Assembly (NCBI GenBank): GCA_027563935.2
Contig: CM050447.1
Span: forward strand, 18,988,001 to 19,052,000
Direction of reading: 5' to 3'
DNA length: 64,000 bases
From: Costus lasius
Taxonomy: Eukaryota; Streptophyta; Magnoliopsida; Zingiberales; Costaceae
Below are positions 33,387 through 45,247 of the stretch, piece after piece. The first letter of the stretch is position 1. Each line of letters begins with the position of its first letter. A model generated the notes under the pieces. That model was not told where the DNA came from and ran no database searches. It saw nothing but the letters and a program-made list of their open reading frames with translations. The translations under genes were made by a program, and so were the position numbers.

Positions 33387-34223
33387 CATGGACTCTAAAT
33401 AAAAATCCAGATCATATTAAACTGGATAGGTTTGCAAGCAAAGCATGTATCGGGCCACACAGTAGGCGGCTTTTTTCCATCGGCTGCCTGATCAAAATCA
33501 CTGTAAGATAAAAGTTCCCAAGCCCTAGACAAAAAAAAAATGTTCCCAAACCCTAGACAAAAAAATGGTCCTATAGTGATGTTGATTGGTGGCCCGAGAT
33601 AAAACTGCCTAGAATCATTATCCACCCATGCATCTACCCGATTGACATGATCAAGAAGTAGTTTAAAGGTTTAAGTGATGTTTGCTTAAAAGGATAAAAC
33701 AAATTGGAGAGGAAATTGGCTTTAAAAGGGTAATTTTTTTTATTAAAAAGACTCTCCATAGTAGTTCCCAGCAGCCCCATACATGATACATCTCCCTCAT
33801 AAACTTCTACTTCCCCTCTTCTTCCTATTTTTCCCCCTCCCCACTCAACTTCCGTTCTTCCTTTTCTTAGGAACCAAGCCTGCAAATGCTACGACATCCA
33901 CATCCTCCTAATGGCTCCCTTCGCGCCTTTTCTTCTTCATTTGCTTGACTCTAGGAATCTTCTTTCTCGAGAATATTGTCGCAGAGACCACTATAGTCCA
34001 GCATCCTTTCTCGGAAGGATGCTGCCATCTAACTCAACAGAAAGACTCACGAGAATGTGTTGAGAGGGGAAATGTGTTAGAATAGTGCAATTTTAACTTT
34101 CCACCCCAACATGAGCCAAACAAGTTTAAGAGGGGAAACCGCTTTTGTTTTCTCCAATTTTCCTCTTTTTTCTCCATCCTCCATTTTCCATCCTCGTTCT
34201 TAAATAGGCCATTACTCTTCACG
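33387..34223. other. AT-rich intergenic DNA
   Basis: Between the minus gypsy element and the hAT element. One short direct duplication occurs at about 33517-33562 (CCCAAGCCCTAGACAAAAAA and CCCAAACCCTAGACAAAAAA). No gene seen. Confidence 0.4.
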
Positions 34224-34231
34224 AGTTCAAC

Positions 34232-34611
34232 CAGTGTTGTTAAATAGCCGCAATAGCAGTGCTATAGCGTTTTTCCATAGCGGTATTTGAGTAATCCGCT
34301 ATGAAACGCTATAGCACCGCTATAGACGATAAGACCACATTATTATGTTTTTAAGTTTAAGAAATTAAAATTATGACTTGAATTGAATTAGTAATATGTT
34401 ATCTTTCTTTATATAATTTATTTTATTTTTATGCAGCTTAATTTATTAGATATATAACATATTTCAAATGTTATACTTAAATTTTGATATATATAATATA
34501 TATTTCAAACGCTATGTGTCTTTCGCTATTTGCCCACAACGCAATCCGCTATATCATATTGTGGATTTTTAACTTTTCGCTATTTTCTGCGATCCATTAT
34601 TGATAACACTA
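34232..34611. mobile_element. Non-autonomous hAT element with 8 bp target duplication
   Basis: Flanked by AGTTCAAC at 34224-34231 and 34612-34619. It starts CAGTGTTGTTAAATAGC and its right end, reversed, is TAGTGTTATCAATAATGG, so the ends are imperfect inverted repeats. The interior carries several GCTATAGC-type palindromes and an AT-rich core. No transposase. Confidence 0.8.
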
Positions 34612-35024
34612 AGTTCAACTCATTATTGAGACCAAAAACCGCGTTAACCTGCTATTAACCACTCAATCACCACTCAATCACCTGTAGGAGATTGGAAACC
34701 TACTAGACCTCATACTTGTTGAATTTTCTGAAAACCAGGGAAAGGATACAATTTGTCATTTTCAGCTGCTACATGATATTAACTACATAAAAAGTAAGGG
34801 AATCAACATTTGCAATCAAAGATTGTAGCATGAGATAAATGATTCTGTTGATCGATAAAGTCACGTCATCATTAAGTCGATGATTTCCCGAACATATGAT
34901 ATACAGCTGGAATATGTCAAGCTCCAAATGCTTCAAAAGCCAGGAGAAAACAACTTATACAGCATGGAATATGTTAAGTTCAAAATGCTTCAAAAGACAG
35001 GAGAAAACAAGTTTGAGACAGTAT

Positions 35025-38000
35025 CTACAAGCCCTTCTTTGAACGCTTAGACGACTTCCTTTTCTGCTTGCTAGGCTCTGGAGGAGCTTTTCTTTTGATA
35101 TATTGCTGCTCCTGTAGATAGGATCGAGCGTACGTGTTAAGGAAACAAAAATACAACAAAAAAAATATTTTCAACACCTTAAATGAAATTTAAAAAATCA
35201 TCCAGATGAACCATACACAGGAAATGACACAAGTTAGATGTATACATAAAGTCTCACATCCTCTTCCATCGGCGAGCTGAATGAGATAGAAATGAAATGA
35301 ATTGGAGTTTAAGTGCACGGACAAATGAAATTAAGTTAAATTAAGTAGAAGCGTAATTTACAACGTTTTCTGGTCTCTAGAATATAGGGCTACAAACCAT
35401 TCTAGAAATTGCAAGAAAAAATAACCGAAAGGAAACATGAAAAGCAAACAAATACCTTCCGATTAGTATATATTTTCAAATAAATAAAAAAAGAAAAAAC
35501 TAGTTATTTTATAACCTTAGCTTCAAAATATGCGTCTGTATTCTTTTTCTTTGGCTTTGAATTCTTCTTCAAATATGCATCTGCATATGACTGGGGCTAG
35601 AGATTTAAGCAACTCTGAAAACTTACAAAACAATCAAAGCATGCACACAACCATAAGAAGCTCCGCGCCACGATAGAAATTTGATTACTACGTCTGTAAT
35701 ATTTAAAAGTTGGGATGCAGTTCAAAACCTTATTCAATGTGTTTCCTTCATATGGAGAATGTTCACAACCATAAGTTAAAAGCAGCTTTACAAAGTGATG
35801 TGTATTTGTACTTTTTTGAATGATTTTAGATACACTTGGGCTCTATTTTCTTGGAAAGAAGGAAAATCATGAAGAAAATAGAAGAGAGGGAAAAAAATCC
35901 ACGTGATGTGCATGCAAACACAGGCGCATGGCTCCGGCAGAGGGGGAGAGTGCGAAGCAGGCAGACGTGAGTGGTTACTCTAGCAACGGTAGCGAGGGGA
36001 GGGGTGGTCGTGTAACTCTTGTTTAGGTCATCAGGCGAGCTTGCGCTGAGGGGAGGAGGCAATGCCGGGAGCTCAGAGCTCAATGTCGGAGGGAGGAGGG
36101 GCAGCGAGGGAGAGCTTGGAGTTCGACGCTGAGGGGAGGAGGGGCGACGAGGGAGAGCTCATCATCAAACAAGAAGGGGAGGGCGAGGGGCGATGAGAAT
36201 GAGCCATGCAAACATTTGCTTCCTCTTTTTCACTCAATTTGAGCGGATTGGATTTCTAAGGGAAAAAGTAAACTATTTTTCCCTCCTCATGTTTTCTTTC
36301 CCTCAAAGGAAACAAAGGGAAAAGCATCTTTTCCTTCCTTTCCTTCCCCTTTTCCCTTCAAGGAAATACTATGTTAGAAAATTATGACAATTCATAATAA
36401 CAATCAAGTAGTGATTTATAATGTTCATTACTCAATCTCCGTAAAAATTAAACATATTAAAGTTGATTATTATTTCAATAGAGATGTTATAATGTTAAAG
36501 AAAATTAGCATTTCATTTACTTCATAAACAACCCGTTGATATATTTAGCAAGTCTCTTCTCTTAACAGAGTTTGATACAATAATTTAATAAGCTGAATAT
36601 GATTATCATTTATGCTTGGCTTGGAGAGGAATGTTAGAATTAACGATATATATTATGCTAATTATAACCATGTAATCTTTTGCCCCACATTGCTTAAGTG
36701 GTAGGGTCCATACCCCACTTCATCCTATATACGTAACACTTCTCAGGAATAATATTTGCATCTAAATACTTTCTTTAATTTGATCAGATTATATTTTTTT
36801 TATTCTAATGAAATTGTTCTAACAAAGCTCCAAATTTGCACAGATCGTTTGGAAAAGCTCAATTAAAATGCTATGGGGACTGTAAATGGTTGAAACCAGC
36901 AGAAAAATTGTTGGTGTCATAAACTAAAAAATGTCCAAAAGTAGCTGTGAAACCTCAACTATAGTTTAAACTATCACCTCTATGAAACAACTCATCCAAC
37001 AACTGAAGTCAGAGACAAATTAAGCAAGAATCATCTGTACGCTACAGAGATTGGAATATGAGATATGGCAGTGTGTAATGCTTCATCAAAGATCAGAGTA
37101 CATGGAGTTGGATTCCATGATTCATGTGCTTAGATGTTAAAGGATTAAAACTTTATTGACGTTTTAATTACCTTTTTCATAGAGACACAAACTAGTAGAC
37201 ACGACATTTGGAACAGCTATGACAGAATACAAATCCAAACTGATGACAATGCCATTTTTGGATTCCAAAAATTGGACAATTGCCATAATATACCAATCTA
37301 TAATCCTTACCGTGCAGATAAAAAAAATGTAATTTTAATTTACATAATGAGAGTAAGGCAGGGTTTTAAAGTCTAAAGAAACTTTAGATAGATGCTAAGT
37401 TACTGACCTCTTCCCATTTCCTTTGAAGTTGAAGAATTTTCTGACAATACTCCAGACACTCAGCATGATAAGCAGCAGCTAGTTCTTTTATCAAAGCCTT
37501 CCTCTTAATGATGCCAATCACTTTAAAAAGAAACAAAAAAAAGCATAATTGAAGTACTTGCTCATACAGCACTTATCAATAGTAGTCACCATTTAAAAGC
37601 TCCAAAGAGACGGCTATCAGTGAAAGATTTTTTTTTTGGCAAAGAGATTAGAAAAAAAATCATAAGATAATTCATTGTGTACAGATGAAGAGCTGGAAAA
37701 TAATTCTTTGGTATGCCAGATCAATCATTTCCTCCAGAATTGATAGGAATGACACTCACTTGGACCTACTCGCTCAAGGTATCCCATAATTGCAGATGCT
37801 TCAGCCTTCATGAAGCATTTGAGCGTGTAAAGCTGAAAAATAATTTGTTTCTAACCTAAGACGAACAATTTTGTCCAACATTTATAGAAATGATATCCAC
37901 TTTATCTTTCTGGCTCAAATTGTTCCCTAACTGGTACATTCTTCAAGTGATAGTTCAGTATGTACAGCTAAAAAGAATTTGTCACCAGCCCAAGATCAAC

Positions 38001-38871
38001 TATGTTTTGTTGACATTATAATAGTGGCACCCGTTTCAACCTTCTATGTGAAAATATACCATAAATGGTAGATGCTCTGCATATTTCTTTGTTCCAAAAA
38101 GAACTCATAACTTCAAAGAATAAGATGAACAAGGAAAAAAAATCATCATATCCTAATATCCAATAAATGTTAAGCATTAAAAATACATCAAAAGTTTCAT
38201 AAACTCCCGAAAGAAAGCCAATAGGAAATGAACAGGTACTTGAGCTCCTGTTCTTTGGTATGCATCATCTGGTGAACTACTGTTATCTTCACTATATGTA
38301 TAACATCTTCACATGCTTCGTTCGAACCAGATCTTTTAGGTATCTTCAGCAACTCACTTAGAAGTTAATGGAGAATATTTGTCAAAAAGACGCAATTTTC
38401 TCAGTGAAGAATCTTTCGATCACACTATTTAAGAATGAGATTCTGAATCCTGTGCTCTTTGTATTAACAGCTGCAATTTCCCGTTGGCATCAACCTTGGA
38501 TTCATTTAATATTTAAATACTATAATCAAGGATGTAAATTATGGACAAAAATTTTCGCATTCCAAGTTTGATATTTAACTTCCTTATCCGGACAGCATCT
38601 AAAAAACTTGAAAATTGCTTCCTGTTGAATCCTGATAATGGATTCAGGAAGACAGAGAATTGAGCATTGTTTTTGCCAGAAGGCACTCCTCGTTCTCTTA
38701 AGGGGCCACAAACTGAAAAAGGAAGGTGTTTAACGAAGTCTCTAGGCGGTTCAGTTCCTCGATAATATAAGACTAATGGATATAAAAATAATGCTTACTT
38801 CTGCTCGGATCAAATTCAGGTTCATCTTTCGATGATTTGGAAGCCAGCTCGGGCGTATTCGTCGACTCCAT
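35025..38871 (-). CDS. Unrecognised plant protein of 176 residues, six coding exons
   Basis: Exons in transcript order: 38871-38799, 38712-38580, 38291-38240, 37832-37760, 37520-37408, 35111-35025. All introns are GT-AG and phases close to give 531 nt, ATG to TAG. The start is MESTNTPELASKSSKDEPEF. The middle has a compact region (FSVFLNPLSGFNRKQFSSF) and a predicted helical stretch (AAAYHAECLEYCQKILQLQR). The tail is strongly basic (SKQKRKSSKRSKKGL), which suggests nuclear or nucleic-acid association. I do not recognise the family. The acceptor at 38292 (TATAG) is the least certain; an alternative a few bases upstream is also in frame. A leader exon likely precedes it. The 2.3 kb last intron contains a possible mobile element. 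Confidence 0.72.
35837..36374. mobile_element. Possible small DNA element in the last intron of the six-exon gene
   Basis: The ends are loosely inverted: GGCTCTATTTTCTTGG on the left, and on the right CCTTCAAGGAAATACTATG. Between them is GC-rich sequence unlike the surrounding intron, including a repeated GCTGAGGGGAGGAGG segment at about 36044 and 36129. The layout resembles the element at 39801-40835 in miniature. I found no exact target duplication. Confidence 0.35.
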
Positions 38872-38887
38872 CAGCAGAGGCTTTAAA

Positions 38888-39164
38888 ACTGTATGACAAG
38901 AGGAACATTATAATTTATACAGACGGTTGAAGTGGCCAAGTGACGTTTTGAATAGGTGAAGTTAGATTAACTCTAAGAATCCTCTTAGAGATCGTTTGCC
39001 ACCATGATATGTATTAGGTGAGCCAAAAATAAAATAAAAAATTTTTAGCAAAAAAAAAAAAAAGAGAGTAGAATTCAAAGTTAAGCGCCTTCTCTATTAA
39101 CTTCTCGTTGAATAACTGGAATAAATAAAAAGACGTAGAACTAACAGAATAAATCGGGCGTACC
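38888..39164 (-). other. Leader intron of the six-exon gene, with non-coding first exon beyond it
   Basis: On the minus strand a donor GTG|GTACGC lies at 39163 and an acceptor CATACAG at 38889, leaving 17 leader bases before the ATG at 38871. The first exon would lie from 39164 up to roughly 39400, where GC-rich sequence gives way to AT-rich promoter-like DNA. Inferred from splice-site form only. Confidence 0.45.
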
Positions 39165-39800
39165 ACCAAGATCGTATCTCTGCTCTAGATGCAGTGCCCT
39201 TGTAGGGCAGCAGGCGGAAGATCGATGGCGACGGAGCAGATGGCAGGTGGAAAAGGCGCCCTCGAGCTGATGCGCCGATCGATTAGGGTCCGATTCGGCG
39301 ATTGCCGGGAGGATGAACGGTGGCGACGGCGCAGGAGGAGATTGAGGGCAAGGCGAGACAGATCGGGTCCAGGTGGACCATCCGATCTCACAGATTAATA
39401 AATTTGAAGCATCATTCATTTACCATCGCTCGAGTCGCCTTGTTTTCTCGTAGCCAAAGGACTGAAATATCAAATAGTTCCATTCTGCTCACGTTCCGTG
39501 CCTACTGGAAGAAAACGACTGGAACAGTGGACTCGGGACAGGCCCAGGCTGCACTGGGCCGAGGGAGCACGGTGACGTCAGATTGATGTGGGCTGCTGGT
39601 GGGTTGTGGCCCGTCGAATACCGAAGGCCACTGGACTGTGCCCTTTCCTTCCGGCACTCCACATGGCGATGTCCGCCGACTGGATCGGGACTCCCGAGTA
39701 TGTGCAATTTCCACACGATGAATGGCAAATTCAAAAGTCATAATCACATTAAAGGCAATGATATTATCTAGAAATTGCAGGTAGAGTGGTTCATCTCTTA

Positions 39801-40835
39801 CGCTGTGTTTCCTACGAGGGAATCCACAGCGGATGGAGGGAAAGTACTGCTTTCCCTTGTTTCTTTCGAAGGGCAGAAATTAATGGAAGAAAAGAGCAAA
39901 GGAAAATATCACAGTTTTCCTTCGTTTTGGCTTCCGCCCAAATCGGGCGGAACGCATCAACAACGACGCTGCCCTTACGCGACGACACCATTTGCTGCTC
40001 ACCGCCGCCCCCTCCTCCTTCCCTCTCCCTCTTCGCCGGCGCTGCGTCCTCCTTCCCCTCCTCGTCGGTGCCGCCCTTCTCCTTCCCTCTTCCTCCTCCA
40101 GTCGCCCGAGCTCGCCGGCCCCATGTCGCCTCGCCTCCTGTCGCTTCAACCTTCCGTCGCCTCGTCCTCCTTCCCTCTCCCTCCCGTCGCCAACCTCCTG
40201 TCGCCTCAGCCGCCCGTCGCCCTTCTCCTTCCCTCTCCCTCCTCAGCCTCCCGTCGCCTCAGCTTAACGTCGCCAGCCTCGCCTTCCCTCCATAGCCTTG
40301 CCTCCCGCCTCGCCTCCCACCTTCGGCTCCCGCCTTCGCCTTCCGTTTGCCGTCGCTTGGCTGAAGCTCCCCTCGCTGAATCTAACCAGCCTCCCATCGC
40401 CGAACCTCACCAGCCTCCCCTGCTAACCTCCCCGTCGCCTCTCTCTCGGCAAGCTCGCCAACACGTCGCCTTCCGTCGCTTGGCTGAGCTCGCCAACGTG
40501 TCGCCTTCCGTCGTCCACATCACAATAGTGAGCTCGCATGGCTGGCTGAAAATCACTTGCTTTGTGCTCCCGACGAGGAGAGGCGGAGAAGCTCCCGGCG
40601 ATCTCTACCCCGTCCGGCAAGGAGAGGCGGCAGCGAGCTCGGCTCCCGGAGATCTCTCCCCCCATCCGGTGAGGAGAGGTGGCGGCGAGCTCGGCAACGA
40701 GCGTGGCGCGTCGTGAACGGAGGAGATTTTTTGTTTCACGTTCTACACACGTGCCTAATTTCCATCCGTCTCTCTCTCCTTTCCTCACATCTATCCCTTC
40801 CTTAGAGCTTTCTATCCTTCGTTGGAAACATAACC
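39801..40835. mobile_element. Harbinger-like non-autonomous element with GC-rich passenger sequence
   Basis: Ends CGCTGTGTTTCCTACGAGGGA and, reversed on the right, GGTTATGTTTCCAACGAAGGA match at 16 of 21 positions by eye. TTA occurs directly outside both ends (39798-39800 and 40836-40838), the 3 bp duplication expected of PIF/Harbinger elements. The interior is GC-rich, with tandem-like CTCCCGTCGCCTC and CGGCGAGCTC repeats. A 313-codon frame across it is Ser/Pro/Leu-rich and is probably not a protein. No transposase seen. Confidence 0.55.
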
Positions 40836-40838
40836 TTA

Positions 40839-41929
40839 GGATATAGGAATTCCAAAACAACGTTAGGATGACTCTTGCTTTAAGATTCGTATTTACGAAA
40901 TAATAGACGGTTCCAATATAAATTTATGGAAAGTCGCTACGAACTTTTATGAAAGAAAGGTTCTGAAGAAACCTCATCTCATGCTGTGTGATGGAAAGGA
41001 GTGGGAACTGTGTGAAAGTGACAGCCTCTTTTGCATGGGCTCTGAAAGTTTGGTCTGCTTGTGATACATAGAGACAACTAAGACTGTTACGATCTGATAT
41101 TTCCAATCCTCTCAGCGAGGATAGTTACAAAAACTGTGAGGGACAAGCTGCACCCCAAATCAACAGTGAGGACCAAGCACTAAGTGCATATGTGGGTAGA
41201 CAAAGGGTGTTGGGCTTTAAAGCAGCAATCAATAGTGAGGACCATGCAAAGAGAGAAAAGGAAAAGTGGCAGGAGGGAGAAAAAAAAAAAAGCAATTTAG
41301 ACTTTGGTTCCTCAGATTGTGCAGATTTAAAAAAAAATAGTGTGATTTGTATGATTTCAACCAAGTTGATCCACATTTTTCGTCACTCTTTGATGATATG
41401 TGTGAAATATTTTAGTAGAGATTTTTTTTGTTTCTATTATTTTGGTAAAAATAGGAACTTATTATAGATAAAATTTTTAGCTATAAGTGAATTTAGTATT
41501 TAAAATTAATAATTGCAAAGAAACTAAAGGAAACATGGCAGACAAAAAATAGTAATTTGATGAAAAATTCAAAAATGTATGGGCAAACTTGCGTAAATTC
41601 TATAAGAGTTCATAAATTACCAATCCAGTTCCATTTCACTTTCATCAAATTCGCGAATAGCTCCAAGGTTATTGTAGTAAACAGGAGAGGAGAAAGAGAG
41701 GTAACACTGGGCCATAGCTCACACAGCTTCCCGCCCCCCTCACAACCTTAAGTTGAGAGGCGAAGCTACACCACCAGCAACAGTCTCTATACACCTCCCA
41801 CTTTCTCTCTCTTTCTCTCTCTCAATCTCAATCAAATGTGTTAATTGGATCTCCAATTTATGTGACATAAAGAGGAAGAGGGAGGAAGAGTGCAGGAAAA
41901 ACAACAAGGCTTCGTTGGGTTGGTGTGGG
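40839..41929. other. AT-rich region before MIR393, likely including its promoter
   Basis: No protein-coding gene seen. The last 250 bases contain a CT-rich stretch (41800-41830) and may be the start of the MIR393 primary transcript. I could not settle on a TATA box. Confidence 0.4.
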
Positions 41930-42058
41930 CAGCTGAAGGAGAATTCCAAAGGGATCGCATTGATCTCCCTCTTTCCTTTCTCTTTCAAATCGCTCCTCCT
42001 GTGGTTTAGTTTACTCTTGAGAGATCATGCCATTCCTTTGGAATTTTCCATCTGTTGC
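41930..42058 (+). ncRNA. MIR393: MIR393 precursor
   Basis: The 5' arm at 41945-41965 begins TCCAAAGGGATCGCATTG and matches mature miR393 over its whole 21 nt as I know it. The 3' arm at 42024-42044 (ATCATGCCATTCCTTTGG...) pairs with it and resembles the known star strand, with a mismatch or bulge near the middle. Pairing extends beyond the mature region (GAATTCC with GGAATTT, and GATCTC with GAGATC), and the loop is about 58 nt. miR393 directs cleavage of TIR1/AFB auxin-receptor F-box transcripts and so tunes auxin responses; its identity is nearly invariant across seed plants. The strand is plus. Confidence 0.93.
41945..41965 (+). ncRNA. miR393: Mature miR393 (5' arm)
   Basis: A 21-nt sequence starting with T (U in RNA), as expected for an AGO1-loaded miRNA, at the 5' arm of the hairpin. 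Some family members are read one base longer, to 41966. Confidence 0.9.
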
Positions 42059-45000
42059 TGAATGTTCATCTCTCTCTAGCATAGTTCGCAACAGAAAGGA
42101 TACCTCCCAGGTTCTTGCTGAACTTTCTTTTAGTGCATGCATATTATTGGTTCTGCAGATTCAAAAGAAAGGGATTATTATTTTTTTTAATCAAAGAATC
42201 TTGGATTAAGGTAGAGATCATTTCTTTGTTTCTTTTCATCTTTTGTCAGTGGATATCTTCTTTCAGATATGAGCTTTGACCCTGCAGTTTTGTTTAAGAA
42301 ACATGATAGAAATCTTATACTATTACTTTCTTTTTTGTGTGTCCAAAAGAAACAGAGTGGAATATTTTGCCCTACATAGAATCACATAAAGGGTGCCGCT
42401 ATCCAATCAGATCACTTTTGTCTCAGACCGTCATCACAAGAAGACACAAAATTTGAGCTTGAGATGATTTTTTTTAATGTTTTAATCAAATAGCCTGAGG
42501 TAAAAAAAATCCCACATTAGAATTTTATCCGAGTGGAATTATAAGAATATAGCAAATGACTTAACTAGGGTGGAGAGAGCATCTAGATTCAGAGTATGTG
42601 TAAAGCATGTACATCAAAGCAAGATCAATCCATAAATAGGTTTCCTTGTCTGATGAAAACTAGATTAATTGGTTCCAGAATCACGAGTTGGGTGCATCTT
42701 TAAAGTGAATCAGTCTCAAGATCAAAGAGAGTTTTCTATCACTGTGTTGATTAAGTTTACTTCAATGCAGCAATGGCAACAATTTTTTGCTGATAGTTGC
42801 AGAAATGAAGGTCCTACTTGGAGAAGATAGAGATTGCTGAATCACTTTTGTGCATGAAGTATATTTCTCCTTCAATGATATTCATGTCCTACAGAGAGAA
42901 AAGGACTACACAACTCAATTGCAATTGAAACTCCTCCTGAAACAAATACTAGTTTCCTCCTTCCTAGTTGATCAATTTGTTTTTTTTTTTCAGCAAATTA
43001 ATCAAAGAATCCGATGGGCAATTGAACAAACCAAATCTTCAAACAAACTTATTGGGAGCAAGATGATGGAATCCCAAAACTTTTTGTCAAGAAAGGCAAG
43101 ACGAAAATATGCAGACTAGAATGCTTCAAACTATGAAGTAAAGCATTTGATTGCTTCCAGAAACCAAAGTTTATGTGAAGCACAAAACAGGAAGATCTGT
43201 GTGATCCGCAGATGAGACTAAATGAAAACTACAAACTGCTACTGAAATACTACATATAAAGACATTGAAAACTTATCATATCCTATTTTTGCTTGATGGT
43301 TAAGCTCCTGATTGATCATTAGGACCCTCCTACAAGAATCAATGCCATAGTTACTTGTAGTTGGTTGACAATGTCATTCTTGTGGTGCTCCTTATTGTGC
43401 CCATCCTTTCTATATACTACGCAATGCATGTTGATGCTTCCTTTATAGCCTTCTTTGGCTTCTCATCCTCAATTTCAGATTTCTCTTTCTTACTTATTTT
43501 CCTTGCCTCCAAGGACAAGATTGAGCAAGACAAGGTCGCTTTATCTCATTATGGCCAGCAACATGCCACATGTATGGTACATTGATTAGGCTAATAGTTA
43601 AGTTATAAATAAATATATATCATTGCATAAGTCTAATTCTTGTATTTGTTTCTTCTCCAATAAACTTTTAGGGACATGAGTATCATGACACATAACAAAG
43701 AAGGCATGAGCACAGGGGATTACTTTGAGGTATGGTCTTCTTATAATTTTGATGTTTATTACAATCACTGAAAGTTCTTAGTTATATGATATTGCCTATC
43801 ATGTTCAAAGAGTGAATATCAAATACGAATGCTTTTTATTAATAAGCTTCTTTTGGAAATTGGGAGAAACAGGGTTACTCCTACTCTTCATGCACTTCAT
43901 AACTTTGTTTTGTTGGCCTTAAAGCAAGATAGGCTACACTTTAGCATACTTGATTTAGTTATGTAAGGACTCGGAATAATTATTGATGAGAATGTCACAC
44001 TTAAAGTAGGTTTGAATTTTCATCTACTCCTTCTGTGGCCTTTATCCAACAATCAAATTGGTTAGTGAAATTAGATGAAACAAAATGCTGATACAAATTT
44101 TGCTTAAATACTTTGCCCATAAGTTGTTAAATATTTGTCTCAGATAAAAATCTATACTCAACATCTAAAAACTCATCAAATACATTCATTAACCCCTAAA
44201 TATAATCAAACATGGTAAGAAATCTAAACAAACATTCATGTAATAATAACTCTACACAAGGTTTTAGAAACCGGTCTAAGTATCAAGCTCGTTGCCTACT
44301 ACATATTGGTAGTATGTACTGAATTGATATGTTCATATACACTCAAACACATCAGTATATATTGGACCATGTGAATTAAATTTTAAATCCTTGACCCTAA
44401 ATAGACTAAGAAGAACATAACCAAACAAGAAAGTTTACTTGGAATACTAGCTAGTTAAGTCCAACACCAAGACTCTCTACATCCACTTTTAGAGCTGCAT
44501 AAGCAAGTGAGAAAATACAATCTTACGGGCCAATGCTTATAAGTGATTCTAGTTACTCCATAAGTAAACTTTATGCAACATTTAACCAAGCATATCCAAA
44601 TACACAGTTTTGTAATCTACTTTTTAGAAGCTTGATTTTACTACGTGGACTAGTCATGCAAAAAACCTAAGATTTTTTAACATTGAGCCTTGCAAGTCCG
44701 TTCTATCATATAGGGCATGTCCTCAAGGCTTTGGCTCTGGGCATAACAACTAAAGCTTCCTCTTTATTATGTCTACACCCTAAAGTGAACCGTTACTGGT
44801 CATATTGTGATTGTTACACTCCTTCACACATATTTTGATTCTTGTACCTTCATACATGTATCTATACGTCATATGTGTACACTAATACAAATTTCTTTAA
44901 AGTTCAGGTATGAGAAATATATCCTCCGAAGGCACCCTCACCTTACCTTCAACATGCATCTTCTTTTTGATATTCCTAATCAAATCAATGATTATTCACA

Positions 45001-45247
45001 ATTTGGATATTTCATATAATATTAGGCATAAGCTTTCGGATTTTTTTTTCAGTGGAAGATCCTCATTGCAATGGCAGCTTCTCATCGCATCATACAACTT
45101 GCGATGGAAAACTACACGAGAAAGAAAAAAGTTATACTATACACTAGAGGCCTGATTTTTATATGGTACAGCTTACAATGAAATAATAAAAACTACCAAA
45201 AAAACTAAACAGGAGTGAGTGGCCAAAAAAAACTAACTTCTGCAGGG
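42059..45247. other. Intergenic region between MIR393 and the MCTP gene
   Basis: AT-rich. The left part may be the rest of the primary miR393 transcript. A 74-codon hydrophobic frame at 43361-43585 has no recognised domain. The right end holds the minus-strand 3' UTR of the MCTP gene. No repeats with clear ends seen. Confidence 0.4.

Noticed and set aside
36670..36745. Possible tRNA-like or snRNA-promoter-like segment (CCCCACATTGCTTAAGTGG)
   Set aside because: No cloverleaf or A/B boxes could be drawn.
39775..40716. 313-codon plus frame rich in Ser, Pro and Leu
   Set aside because: Repetitive CT-rich filler of an inverted-repeat element; it starts outside the element and has no domain.
42490..42560. 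snRNA promoter-like TCCCACATTAG motif followed by AT-rich DNA
   Set aside because: It resembles the plant snRNA upstream element, but no TATA at the right spacing and no snRNA sequence follow.
43361..43585. 74-codon hydrophobic frame
   Set aside because: No splice or promoter context, no recognised family; could be chance in AT-rich DNA.
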